NCBI GenBank assembly: GCA_951213105.1
Contig: OX578152.1
Span: forward strand, 74,855,180-74,919,179
Source: Amaurobius ferox
Taxonomy: Eukaryota; Arthropoda; Arachnida; Araneae; Amaurobiidae
Length of the DNA: 64,000 nt
Direction of reading: 5' to 3'
Shown here: positions 24,121-35,532 of the stretch, piece by piece
How positions within the stretch are numbered: the first letter of the stretch is position 1
Layout of the letters: every line of letters begins with the position of its first letter
Notes under the pieces: generated by a model
The model's input: the letters and a program-made list of their open reading frames with translations, nothing else
Databases searched by the model: none
Told to the model about the DNA's origin: nothing
Position numbers and translations under genes: made by a program

Positions 24121-25430
24121 AATAAAAGCTTTTAATAGAAAAGTAATAAACGTTAGAATCTATAACAACGTTTTTTAATAATAGTTAAAACATTGTACTA
24201 TAAATATCATGGAGATAATAAAAGGAAAATAGTAAGCGTTAGAATCTGTAACAACATATTTTAATAATAAACTCCATAGCCAAGACATCGACGCATCAAG
24301 AAGGATTTGTCCGATTGTGATAAAAATTGGTGGATGTGAAGCACATACATAGAAAAAGAAACGATTAAAATTTCAGAACAATTTAATGATTTAGAGTTTG
24401 GCTGTATACAAAGGGAGGAAGTCAATAAGGCGTTGGTCCACCTCTGGCCTGGATGTAAGATGTCACCCGGCTTGTCATAGACTGATAAAGTTCACGGATG
24501 GTGCCCTTGGCAAATTGTCTCCAACTGTCGGGCTAAATCGTCAACATTCCGGAATGGTTGCAATCGCCTTCCCATAACATCCCAAATGTGCTCTATGGGA
24601 GAGAGATTAGGAGACCTAGCTGGTCAAGGAAGTGTTGAGCAAGCTTGAAGACAATTCATAGCAACACGTGCCGTGTGCGTCCGGATATTATTTTACTGAA
24701 AAGTAAGTTCGGAGTGTCGCAAAAGTAACGGTAACACAACCGGACGTAGAATGTTGTCTACGTATCGCTGTGATGACAGTGTGCCAGAAATAACTACCAA
24801 AGGGGTCCGGCTATCAAAGGATATGGCACCCCAGTGCATAACGCCCTGTTGTGGGCATGTGTGGCGTGCGATAGTAAGGGCAGGATCCCCACGCTGCCCT
24901 GGACGTCTCCAGACACGTCTGCGGTTATCATCAGGACACAGTTGGAAACAGGACTCGTCACTAAAGACTCAAAATGTCTTTGCATACGAAATTTCATTAC
25001 AATCGGACAACTCCCTGATGCGTCTATTTTTTTGTTATAGAGTGTAGTTAAAACATTGTATAATAAATATCATAGAGGTAATAGTAGGAAAAAAATAAAC
25101 GTTAGAATCTGTAACAACGTCTTTCAATAATAAGTTAAAAAAATTGTACAATAAACACCATGGAGGTAATAATAGAAAAATAATAAACGTTAGAATCTGT
25201 AACAATGTCTTTTAATAATAAGTTAAAAAACTGTATAATAAACACCATGGAGGTAATAATAGAAAAATAATAAACGTTAGGATCCGTAACAACGTCTTTT
25301 AATAATAGGTAATATAATTGTACAATTAAACACCATGGATGTAATAATAGAAAAATAATAAACGTTAGAATCCGTAACTGCGTCTTTTAATAATAAGTTT
25401 TAAAAATTGTACAATAAATACCATGGAGGT
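24121..25430 (+). repeat. 87-88 bp minisatellite, interrupted by a Tc1 relic
   Basis: Unit with ATAAACACCATGGAGGTAAT and AACGTTAGAATCTGTAACAA. CCATGG-type marks at 25158, 25245, 25333 and 25421 (plus CATAGAGG at about 25071) give steps of 87-88 bp. One to two further units lie at 24121-24290, separated by the transposase relic. The unit also carries the left end of family G, so the array seems to have grown from the end of a G element. Confidence 0.75.
24418..25020 (-). pseudogene. Tc1-like transposase, C-terminal relic
   Basis: Read on the minus strand, with stops and frameshifts, the translation follows the second half of Tc1-type DDE transposases in order: a SDES motif, DDNRRRVWRRPGQR, HWGAIS, YVDNILRPVVLPLL, a damaged FQ-NN-RTHTA (normally QDNARPHTA, so the second catalytic Asp is lost), a broken SPDLSPIEHxWDxxGR equivalent, and a C-terminus with IRELYQSMTSRVTS. 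The N-terminal DNA-binding half and both inverted ends are missing. Dead copy, inserted in the 87 bp minisatellite. Confidence 0.85.
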
Positions 25431-25700
25431 AAAAAGAGTTAAAACTTCATATTAAGAAAACACCAATACTGTTTGAGACAATAATTCAGGTAACGCTGGG
25501 GTAAGATAAGTAGTCCTCAGTTATATGTATTTTTATGGCAAAAGGCGTAAAATATTTATTTAAACAGTAAATTTTGAAGAAAAAAAATTAGTAGCAATGC
25601 AAAGTAGAGAAACAATAAAAAATATTTCTACGGGTTCAAAATGATTTTTACTGCTTAATTTTTTTATTTATTTTCCCTATAGTACATAAATTAGCCCAGC
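25421..25700 (+). mobile_element. Family G, left-part copy G3
   Basis: Begins CCATGGAGGTAAAAAGAG and follows the left 270 bp of G1 (AAGAAAACxxCAAxACxGTTTGAGACAAT, then GATAAGTAGTCCT), after which similarity fades. The right end is not found. Confidence 0.5.
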
Positions 25701-27345
25701 ATAAGCCCGGAATCTACCACTTTTTTGAATGATTACTACTATTACTACTAAGTACTTAATGAATAATAAAAATGAAAAAGAAATTGTTCAGTTTATTAAA
25801 GACATGAGAAATATATTATTAAATATATAAAAATATTAAAAAATGCTTATAATTAAACTTTTTTTTAAATAATTCCTGCATATAATATAAAATTTTATTT
25901 TTAAAATACCTGTTTGTAATCGAATGCATGAGTACCATAAGATAAAAGACAATTTGGTTGACATTGAGTTAAGAATATATTTAGTGCTGTTTTGAAGTAT
26001 TTTCCTTCAGCCGAATCACTTGCAAAACTATTTCTTATTTATTATATTTTCATAAATTTTATAGAAATAATTTCTGAACGAAAAAGCTTCTGAAATTATT
26101 ACCAGCTGTTTTCTCAGAATGAGTAAAATGTCACTTGTACCCTTCTAGTTATTCCCTTCTATAATTCCCTTTTATTCTCTTTAACTCCCTATTATTCCCT
26201 TCTATAGTACCCTTTTACAATTCTATCCCTTTCCTTAAAAATAAAGCATTATTCCCTTTCCTCTTTAAAATTAGAAATCTAAATAATCAAAGACTTCTTG
26301 TAAAGTTATCTAAATTTCAAAAAGCAGTGTGGAAAGAATATTTCATTTCATTTTCAAATGAATTAGGGAAAAAATAAAAAGCAGAAAATTTTCCGGGAAA
26401 AGATAGCGAAAATTTTCCATTTCCGACCCACATTTCGAAATGCAATAATTAATTAGATTTAATACTCTTCATTAAGTATTTATATTTTTAAATATAGTAT
26501 TTATTGCGTGCGTATAGCACAGTATATTGCATGTATTCACAATAACCCTCCAAATTTACCTGACAAGGCGAGCCCACTTGCCGTAGCTGAAAAATAACAC
26601 ATTGGTCATTAACCACAAAGTTTGTATTTTAAATTATATTTATTTATGTACACTCAATTATTAACATACATTTTCTCAATAACCATTAATAACTAATTAA
26701 TTTATAATAATCATTGATTCGATTTCTTTCAGAAATGACCTAGAAGGTTATGTGAGATCTTAATTATAACTGAAAATTGAAATATTAGAAATGCTTGCAA
26801 TATTCTACACTATGCGAACGCAATAACTATTATATTTTACTATCTAAATATTAAATGAAGAGTATTTAATTTAATTAACTATTACAGTATAAAATTACAC
26901 CAGACATTATTAAACAAAATAAAACCTATTAATAAAAGCACTTCAACTTCATTTTTAAGAATATTATCTCCCCCGTCTTTGACAGACTTGAATACTACTT
27001 TTTTATATAATTCACATATATCGTTTAATAAATTTTAAACTTCAAAGAAAATTATAACTATTCATCCCTGTGCTGCTGGTAAATTCAAAATCTTGACATC
27101 TTTGAGATAACTTCTTTAAAAATGGGTGCTCTGAGACTTTAAAGTATTTCAGGAATTAATTGAACAGTTAATTGATTTGAAGAAGCTTTAAAGAGAGTTT
27201 TTAAGTTTCAGAAATTTACTGTGGAGACGTGTGAAATAATTAAGTACGTTGTTTCGAAGATACTTTAATGGAAACTACAGTTGCTTTGAAAGTTTTTGTT
27301 AGCTTAGGATACAGGGAATTTCATAATATACTTCAATGTATTGGA
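25701..27345. other. AT-rich non-coding, no gene seen
   Basis: Includes a pyrimidine-rich imperfect repeat (ATTCCCTTCTAT-like) at about 26135-26275. No gene or complete element recognised. Confidence 0.45.
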
Positions 27346-27353
27346 ATTATGAT

Positions 27354-27909
27354 AAATAATACCCATCTATTGTATAATATATCTACAGAAGATGTTTACA
27401 TATTTTTAGAGCGATTTAGATGAAAATTAACAAAAAAATAAAATTAAAAGAATTGGAAAAGAATGTTATTTGGTATCAAATTTTTATATGAAAAATAAAT
27501 TATCGTCTGTAGCTACATAGAGTCTAATTTAGAAATAGGGCACGTTAATAAACTTTGGATCCAAGGATGCCTTTTTTCACTTTGGATTTTTTTGTTTTCT
27601 CTTTTAGAACAACAAAATCCCTATTCTGCAAATAAATAATACCCATCTATTGTATAATACATCTACAGAAGATGTTTACATATTTTAGAGCGATTTAGAT
27701 GTAAATTAACAAAAAACAAAATTAAAAGAATTGGAAAAGAATGTTATTTGGTATCGAATTTTTATATGAAAAATGAATTATCGTCTGTAACTACATAGAG
27801 TCTAATTTAGAAATAGCGCACGTTAATAAACTTTGGATCCAAGGATGCTTTTTTTCTCTTTGAATTTTTTTGTTTTCTCTTTTAGAACAACAGAATCCCT
27901 ATTCTGTAA
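27354..27909 (+). repeat. Direct tandem duplication, 280 bp unit, 2 copies
   Basis: Starts at 27354 and 27634 (AAATAATACCCATCTATTGT). The copies differ at only scattered positions, so this is recent. Family A copy A3 starts right after the second unit. Confidence 0.85.
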
Positions 27910-27913
27910 TTAA

Positions 27914-28674
27914 AAATCTGATGTGGGCAGCACATGACTTTCCCTGCAGACTTATATTAACGTTCTCATTATTTTAATTAAATTTATTTCACTTTTAATT
28001 CAATTTTCGTTCTCATTCGGTAACCGGGCTTATTTTCAAAGGTGGCGTAGGGAAAGTACGAAAAACTAAAATATCTCGAGAACGGCTAGTCCTAGTGTAA
28101 TGTGGTTGGTTTTATTTTTTTCGTCGTTTAAAATTACGTATTAAATCAGCATTTAATGGATATATTTGAGTATACCCAGTTCTTTAGTTTAGATTTGGAC
28201 GATTTTTGCGGGCCATTTTGCAAAAAAAGGCAGGTTATTTTTTTTCGAATCGTACCAAAATCTAATCAGCACCAGGGTAACCCAGAAGTGACTCATCTAC
28301 CGAATTTTGTGAAATTCGGTCCATTAGTTTTTCAGTTAGAGTGGATACAAGCTTTTGCGGGTCATTTCGCAAAAAAAAGGCGGGTTCTTTTATCCCGAAT
28401 CGTACCCAAAACTAATCAGCACCAGACTCGCTCACAAGTAACTTACCTACCAAATTTTGTGAAATTTGGTCCATTAGTTTTTTAATTAGAGTGGATACAA
28501 AATCTGCACAGACAGACAGACACACAGACACACACACAGACGTCACGCTAAAAATAGTTTTTTCGTATTCTAGAGGTCTCGAAACGCGTAGATCCGTCGA
28601 AAACTCGAGTTGCGATTTTCGGCATGATTTCAATACTTTCCCTATACATTACCATGTATTGCAGGGAAAGTAAA
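27914..28674 (+). mobile_element. Family A element, copy A3 (tandem with A4)
   Basis: Complete: 5' terminus ATCTGATGTGGGCAGCACAT, two internal 150 bp blocks, CAGA/CACA microsatellite at about 28507-28540, and 3' hairpin at 28635-28671. Its 3' end runs directly into the 5' end of A4. Confidence 0.85.
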
Positions 28675-29489
28675 AATCTGATGTGGGCAGCACATGACTT
28701 TCCCTGCAGACTTATATTCACGTTCTCTTTATTTTAATTAAATTTAATTCACGTTTAATTCAATTTGATAACTGGACTTATTGTCAAAGGTGGCGTAGAG
28801 AAAATACGAAAAAAACAAAATATCTCGAGAACGGCTAGTCCTAGTGTAATGGGGTTGGTCTTATTCTTTTCTTCGTTAAAAATTACATATTAAACGAGCA
28901 TTTAATGGATATATTTGAGTATACCTAGATCTTTTAGTCCAGATTTTGACGATTTTTGCGGGCCATGTTGCGAAAAAAGGCAGGTTATTTTTTTCCGAAT
29001 CATACCAAAATCTAATCAGCACCAGCATAACCCACAAGTGACTCTTCTACCGATTTTTGTGAAATTCGGTCCAGTAGTTTTTCAGTTAGAGTGGATGCAA
29101 ACTTTTACGGGCCATTTCGCAAAAAAAAAGGCGGGTTCTTTTATTCCGAATCGTACTCAAAACTAATCAGCACTAAATTCGCCCACAAGTGACTTACCTA
29201 CCAAATTTTATGAAATTCGGTTAATTACTTTTTTAGTTAGAGTGGATACAAAATCTGCAGAGACAGACAGACAGACACACAGACACACAGACAGACACAC
29301 AGACACACAGGCAGACACACAGACACACAGACAGACACACAGACACACACACAGACGTCACGCTGAAAATAGTGTTTTTGTATTCTAGAGGTCTCGAAAC
29401 ATGTAGATCCGTCGAAAACTCGAGTTGCGATTTTCGGCATGATTCCAATACTTTCCCTATACATTACAATGTATTGCAGGGAAAGTAAA
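28675..29489 (+). mobile_element. Family A element, copy A4 (tandem with A3)
   Basis: Complete copy with the same parts as A3 and a longer CAGA/CACA array at about 29258-29356. The 3' hairpin ends at about 29486. Frames on both strands (for example 28915-29166) arise from conserved non-coding blocks. Confidence 0.85.
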
Positions 29490-30870
29490 AAATAGTGTGA
29501 ACATGCTGGAATTTTTAAATGCAAAATAAGCAATATCCATATAAATAAAATTGGAAATCTGACTGTGTGTGCCTTCGTTTATTACTTGTTTGTTTGTCTC
29601 ATCATCACGGGAGAACGATTGCACCAAATTTCATGGAATGTTGTGAATTGCCTTGAAATAGCCCCACTGAAAATTCAGTCCATGTTTCTAGTTTCTAGTA
29701 GGATCAGAAATTGTTAAGATATTAACAAAAAAATGAACCTTCCAGAGAAATAGCAATATAGATGATATTTTCTCCGGAAATTTATTTGGAGAAAATTATA
29801 TAATTAAATCAAATGTGTTTATTCGGCAATTAAGTCAGATGGGTTTATACGGCAATTAAATCAAATGGGTTTATTTGGCAGTCGATTTTCTTTGCAGATT
29901 TAAGTAATAAAGAAATGGATATAAAAATTAGTTTTGTGAATGAACTGTATTGCATGCACTTCTAACTGGTTTATATCCATTACGGCCTTCGGGTTTAAAA
30001 ATTGCGTGATTTATTGGTATTTTCAATATCTTAAATTATCTGTTTTATTTTGGCAAATATTTTATGAAACTCATATATTGTGTTTAGTCAATTGTTGTTA
30101 CATAATAAAACGGGTACGAGTATATCTTCTAATACTTCGTTTTGTTCTTTAAATATTGAAAGTTTACAACAAATTGTTATTTCTTTTTCATTATATATTC
30201 CTTACAAAGAACGAGTATACAGCTGGTAAATAATAATAAAGAAAAAATCGTCAAGCCCCGCAAAAAAGCACCAGTCAAATATCTAAAAAATGTATGTACT
30301 TCGACGACTATTTCAAATGTCTCTGGTCAAAAATAAAAAATAAAATTACCGACTCCAAAAACAATCGCAAGGTTTTCAATATATCTATATCAACTACAAA
30401 CAAGACAATAAATAAATATTTATATTTCGAAAGCTAAAAATCATAATGTTTTCCATTTTCTGCCTAAGCATCTGACTCAGTTCAGAACACGCTGTAGAAT
30501 TCTTTACCCCCCATTAAACGGAGACAGGCGAAAACATGTTATTGACTAGTCTAGATTTCGCCCTATTTGCCTATTCTTATCCTGATTATAGAAATTTCGG
30601 ATTCTAGCACATATGGCCATTTTCTGCTCTATGAGGTCCACCATCCAAATCTTATAATACCTATAAATGCCTATTTCAAAGATTAGTGCCTATTTTAAGC
30701 GTTTAGGCTTAATTTATTTTCCCCACTTTAACCTGGGGATTGCTACACAGCGAGTGTTGCAATTGTTCAGGAGATAAAAGAAGAATTAGGGACTGGAGTA
30801 ATGAGAGGAAGTCAGATCTACCACTAGAGGTAAACTTCCAAGGGCACTCCAAAGAAACCTAAACTGGGAT
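29490..30870. other. Unassigned; short local repeats, no gene
   Basis: A 27 bp unit (GGGTTTATACGGCAATTAAA type) occurs about three times at 29816-29882. A GCCTATTT word recurs between 30560 and 30700. The 70-codon frame at 29940-30152 has no recognisable features. Confidence 0.4.
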
Positions 30871-30873
30871 AAA

Positions 30874-31045
30874 GTCATCGACATTTTGGATGTGCTTGTT
30901 GTCGATGGAGAAAAAGTCATTGACGTCTTGGAGTTGCTTGTTGTCGATGGAGGAAAAGCCGTTGACATCTTGGATGTGCTTGTTGTCGATGGAGGAATAA
31001 TCTTTGACATCTTGAATGTACTTATTGTCGATGGAGGAAATGTCG
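30874..31045. repeat. 42 bp minisatellite, about 4 copies
   Basis: GTCGATGG recurs at 30901, 30943, 30985 and 31027, an exact 42 bp step. Because 42 is a multiple of 3, several frames on both strands stay open and read 14-residue repeats (for example IDNKHIQDVN on the minus strand). Whether any is translated cannot be told from sequence. Confidence 0.85.
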
Positions 31046-31254
31046 CTGATCGGGAACCCAATGTGATAACAGACTTTAAATAGGCTCTTGAGACCAACAG
31101 TGAAGAGTGATAAAATAGTTTGAGAAGACATAACACGAGGGATCAAAATCAGCAAATAATCGGTTTTTACATTGTTTTCTACTTTTTAGTGTATTTTAAA
31201 ATTAATATTTCGATGCATATGCAAAACTATTTGCTCGCTGGAATTTCCTAGCAA

Positions 31255-31780
31255 TCGTATGTCTTCCTATACTCACATAAATCCCCCTCCAAATATGTAT
31301 CTTCTTATTGAGAGTTTAGTTCGAGCTGGACCGGCTAGGTTCAAAATACAAAAAAAAATAAAATATGCCGTGGAAGTCAACGACATGACACATTTGACCT
31401 TTTTAGCTGCTCTGGTTCTCAAATTATTCCCAAGAAACACATACCTTCGTACTGCGTGCCCAAGATTTACTGATTGGTAAGATTCGATATCCAAAGAAAA
31501 TGAAAGGCAACGGTATGCCTAATTTGAGCTTTTTAGCTGTTTCGGTTCTCGAACTCATAAAAAAAAATGCGTTCCTTCCTACTGCGGGTCCAAGACGTAC
31601 TTGATTGGCAAGGTTCAATGTACAAAGACTTAAAATATAGTCATAACGTGCCAAATTTGAGCTTTCTAGCTGCTCCGGTTCTCGAGTTATTTCCTAAGAA
31701 ACGAATACTTTCTTACTGCGGGGACAAAACACACTTAAATTTTAATATTCAATATGTGAAGAAAAATGTGATCTAAATTA
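31255..31780 (+). repeat. Family F quasi-tandem repeat, about 4 units
   Basis: Units of about 100-140 bp built on TTTGAGCTTTCTAGCTGCTC, CGGTTCTCGAGTTATTTCC and TACTGCGGG-CAAGA. Related arrays lie at 49150-49560 and, inverted, at 50160-50420. Non-coding. Confidence 0.6.
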
Positions 31781-31789
31781 TCTATATAT

Positions 31790-32930
31790 TGATCCCAACT
31801 TTTACTAAAAATCCGTATATCGTCGATATAAGGAAAGTAAAATTCTAATTTATGTGAAACTTCCTTAATAAATCTTTTGGAAGTGAACTGCTTCACATAA
31901 GCCAAAATTCAGATGCGGAAATTTATATAATCCGAAAAGCGTTGTAATTGCAGCTTTAGGTGTATCATTCGGATTTACCAGTATTTGGTGGAATGCGTTT
32001 AGCAAATCAAACTTTGAAAATACAATACTTCCTTTCAGCATTTGGGTACAATCTTATAAATAGGGCAACGAAAATTTATCCATTTTTGTAACTTCATATT
32101 TAAATGCTAATAATCTCCTGTTAGGCTCTAGTCTGTAGAACTTTTAGAAACAGTATATAATGAACTTGAACAATTACTGTTGGATGGTTTACATATGTAT
32201 TTTTCCGGCATGTAAGAAAATTAGCATTTTTCGATTTCTAATTTTGCAGAATGCAATCTTCGCTGTTTCACATTTACTGGAGATCCCGTAGTAGGTATAA
32301 AGTGCACTGTATTGTGTTTTGCTTTACCCGAATTTCCGAAATACACTTGTGTAATTTCCGGATATTTTCGTAGCAATTTATAATATACTGAATTTCACCG
32401 GACAATTTTTATCGCTTTCACTTCATACTTACCTACTTATATTTTACTACTTATTTTTGTGAATGGATCAAATATAGATTTATCTTTTACGTCAATAATT
32501 AATTAAAATTTTTGCAAGAAATTAGCTCCAATTATAGGTTTGTTAACATCTGCTATTATAAATAGCCACAGGAATGTTCGTGTTAATCCTATGGCTAAAA
32601 TGTATAGTTTAACTCAACAAATTTTTGTTAATGAACCATTTGAGCACAATACCATTACTATTCAAGGTTTGATGATAATTATGATTTTGGAAAGCAACTA
32701 ACGTCGCTGCCTGTATCAATCAGAAACATTGGCATTGAAATTTTATCTTAAATATTTAATATGTTTTTATCAGAGATTTCAATTTGAAATTCCGAGCAAC
32801 TCCGGATATTTCTTGATAGTCGCTAATAACTGTAAAAGCAGCCTTGTACTTTCCTTTCCCATCGGAATTCAGACAAGGGTTACGGCGACTTTTCCTCTTA
32901 TAGTAAATTAAACAAATTGAAAATCCTGAC
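31790..32930 (-). pseudogene. Gypsy-type LTR retrotransposon pol relic (protease and reverse transcriptase)
   Basis: On the minus strand the pieces come in pol order but in changing frames. First is an aspartic protease active site (LIDTGSDVS; the DTGS codons at 32706-32717), then the typical protease end (an IIGANFL-type motif near 32510-32560). Next are reverse transcriptase blocks (a FDLLNAFHQI-type motif near 31990-32030 and an AITT-FGLY type near 31920-31970), and a YIDD catalytic box at 31819-31830 followed by SKSWD. Stops and frameshifts throughout; RNase H, integrase and LTRs are not seen nearby. A matching gag relic lies upstream on the same strand at 38540-39230, separated by later insertions. 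Confidence 0.85.
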
Positions 32931-32951
32931 AATTAAGTTCAATTATACAAA

Positions 32952-33938
32952 AAAAAAAAAACTGATGTAGTCAGCACATGATTTTCCTAATATAATGCAA
33001 TGAATACTTTTACAGTTGAGAATGAATGAATACTTTTACAGTTAAAAAAATGATATTCTTACAGCAGATACTTGAATTCTTTCCAAGATATTGAATTTTC
33101 TTCTATTAGTCGTCATTTTCATCGATTTAGTGTCATTTTTATCCATTTGGCGAGATTTTCGTAAATTAGGCAACATTTAAAATAGTCGCCAAGTTGGCGA
33201 TATTCCGCCAAATTCGCCGCCAAAATATCGCCAAGCGTTATAGACAGAGAAATATGTTATTCTTACAGCAGATAAATGACTATTGGCGTTCAAATACAAA
33301 AGTATTACTCAAAGTATCTTTACTCGTGAATGGAACGAGCTAGATCCACGAGAATGATGTCACCAAATTTACCGCATGATATTACATATGAAAAGTGAAC
33401 ATATTTCTTAACAATTAATATTTTTTTTTAATTTATGGGATTTTTTGATAAATTTATTTGAAAAATGTGCAATATCTCGAGAACGGTTAATGCTAGCGTT
33501 CTAAAGTTTATGTCAATCGTTTTCCAAGGAAAAATTACATAAGAAATGTCTAGTTGCGTAACTTTATAAAAAGTTTTGATTTTTTTGATGATTTTTTCAA
33601 AATTTCACTCGAAAATTTAGGGGAGTTCTGAACCTTCGATTGTGTTTTAAAACAATAAGCTTCCAGTATGCACGGAATGTGATTTTTGTACCAAATTTCA
33701 TTCGAATCGCTCCATTCGTTCGTGATATATCGTCTCCACAGACTCACTGACACACACACACATATATATATACCTTCACACACACACACATACTTTCACA
33801 CACACACAGACATCATCTCAAAACTGTTCGATTCGTGATCAGGGATGTTTGAAACGTGCTCTCCCGACGAAAACTCGAATTCGAATTTTCGACCTCGTCA
33901 CAATACTTTCCTTATACATTATGTATATAAGGAAAGTA
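32952..33938 (+). mobile_element. Family B Helentron/HINE-like element, copy B3
   Basis: 5' terminus ACTGATGTAGTCAGCACATG, palindrome TCGCCAAGTTGGCGA at 33186-33200, CA/TA microsatellite at about 33748-33808, and a 3' hairpin ending TATATAAGGAAAGT at 33938. Sits against the pol relic. Confidence 0.8.
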
Positions 33939-34191
33939 AAAATTATTTCATTTCCTGTTATTCCACACATCACGGTAGGAGGATAAAACTTATATCAGAA
34001 TATTCGATAGCCTCCACCACCTTGCTCGAAATTCGCGATTGCTTGTCATCATAAACATCATTTCCATTCAAATCCATTCAAAAGATAATGCAATCAACAG
34101 CTTCTATTCCAATTTCGCCTTTTATGCATTAGATAAGCCTAATTTAAAAAACAAACATTATTTAGAAAATATAGATAAAATCAGTGGCGTG

Positions 34192-35532
34192 TGGTGATCA
34201 ATGGAATAGATGAAGCTATCATCTTATTCTAGAGTTCAATTGTATGTGTATTTCGGAGTCAAGTTGTTACATTTTCATCTATTTGACAAAAGCGCGTTAC
34301 GATAACTATTTCACAAAATTATCTTCGTGCATAATTTTAAAGAAATTCTAGAATGTATTTAGACTACTAAGAATGAAAACTTAATACATTTATCCCACTA
34401 CAACTCCAAAGTGAACAAAAGCTAAACAGCCTGCTCAGTATAAACTTCTTATAATATCAGGTTTTGTACACATGGCCATGTCTGAGAGATGATTAAATTG
34501 CACATTTTATTCCGTTTGTGTTGGACATACATGTGCTTATCTAAAAATAAAATTGGTCAACTAGTTCTAAAAATTAATATTACCTTCATATTTACTAAAA
34601 TAAAATTACATATTTTCTTATAAATAAAAACTTTGATTTGTTTAACTATTTTAAACAATTTTCTCCAATAGATAACTCCAGAGAAATGCATTTAATTGGA
34701 TACATGCAGAAAGTTCGTTTTTCGCCTGCGACTTAAGAGTGATAACTATCCTAAATTTACTACATTTCTAAATCTAGAACACCAACAATTATATTTAAAT
34801 TCATAAAATATGTAGATTATATAAAGAAACAAATTAAAATTAAAAAACTTATAAAGCAATTTAATAAGATTCAATAAGATATAAGCAATTCATTCAGATA
34901 GCCACTTAGTTATAAATAAACTTTACATATATAATCAATTACTTATCGCTGTTGTCTATTGCAGAGAACAAAAAATGTATATAAATATATATCGAGCCAT
35001 TTACAAAACTCAAACTAGTTAATTTACGTGAGTATATTTTAGTAGAAAACTATTTCTTAATACTAAAACATTGCTAAAGTTAAACACGCCCACTTAGAAA
35101 TCTCATAGGGCGTGTCATACATTGCATTGTTCAAGAAATAATCGGATTGAAGCTGGCTTCATTTGGCGACTAAGATCATGAAATGCTCAAATTGTCAGTG
35201 TTTTCAAAATAATACTAGAAACGAGAAAAAAAAAATTTCTTGCTCAATCTCTTTCTTGCAGAGTATGACCCAAGCTATTTTCTCGAATGCTTCGATTGTA
35301 AAGTTGGGACAAAAAAACTTTAATAAGTCTTTTTGAAAACAAAACTAAGATATAAATAGATTTAATTGCCATTTTGTTATGCTGGCAGGAAAAATTGTAA
35401 TTTACATTAAAAATTTATATAACACAATTGAAAAATAAGCATATAGATATTATAGATATTCTATATGTTTATTGTTTTTGGTGAGTGAAGCACTGCTTCC
35501 TTTGCTTCATCACACTACACGCCACGAATCCG
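34192..35532. mobile_element. Possible hAT-like element (about 1.3 kb)
   Basis: The left end CAGTGGCGTGTGGTGATC is matched on the right (35500-35527) by an imperfect complement (TCACACTACACGCCAC). The left flank GATAAAAT and GATAAAAG a few bases beyond the right end resemble an 8 bp target duplication. The interior has no transposase. The right arm recurs at about 40780-40855, where it ends in CACTACTG followed by AATAAAAT. Confidence 0.4.

Noticed and set aside
24751..25047. Plus-strand frames of 68-98 codons
   Set aside because: Antisense shadows of the Tc1 transposase relic.
28156..28485. 109-codon frame with an internal protein-like repeat
   Set aside because: It is the doubled 150 bp non-coding block of family A; other copies have stops in the same place.
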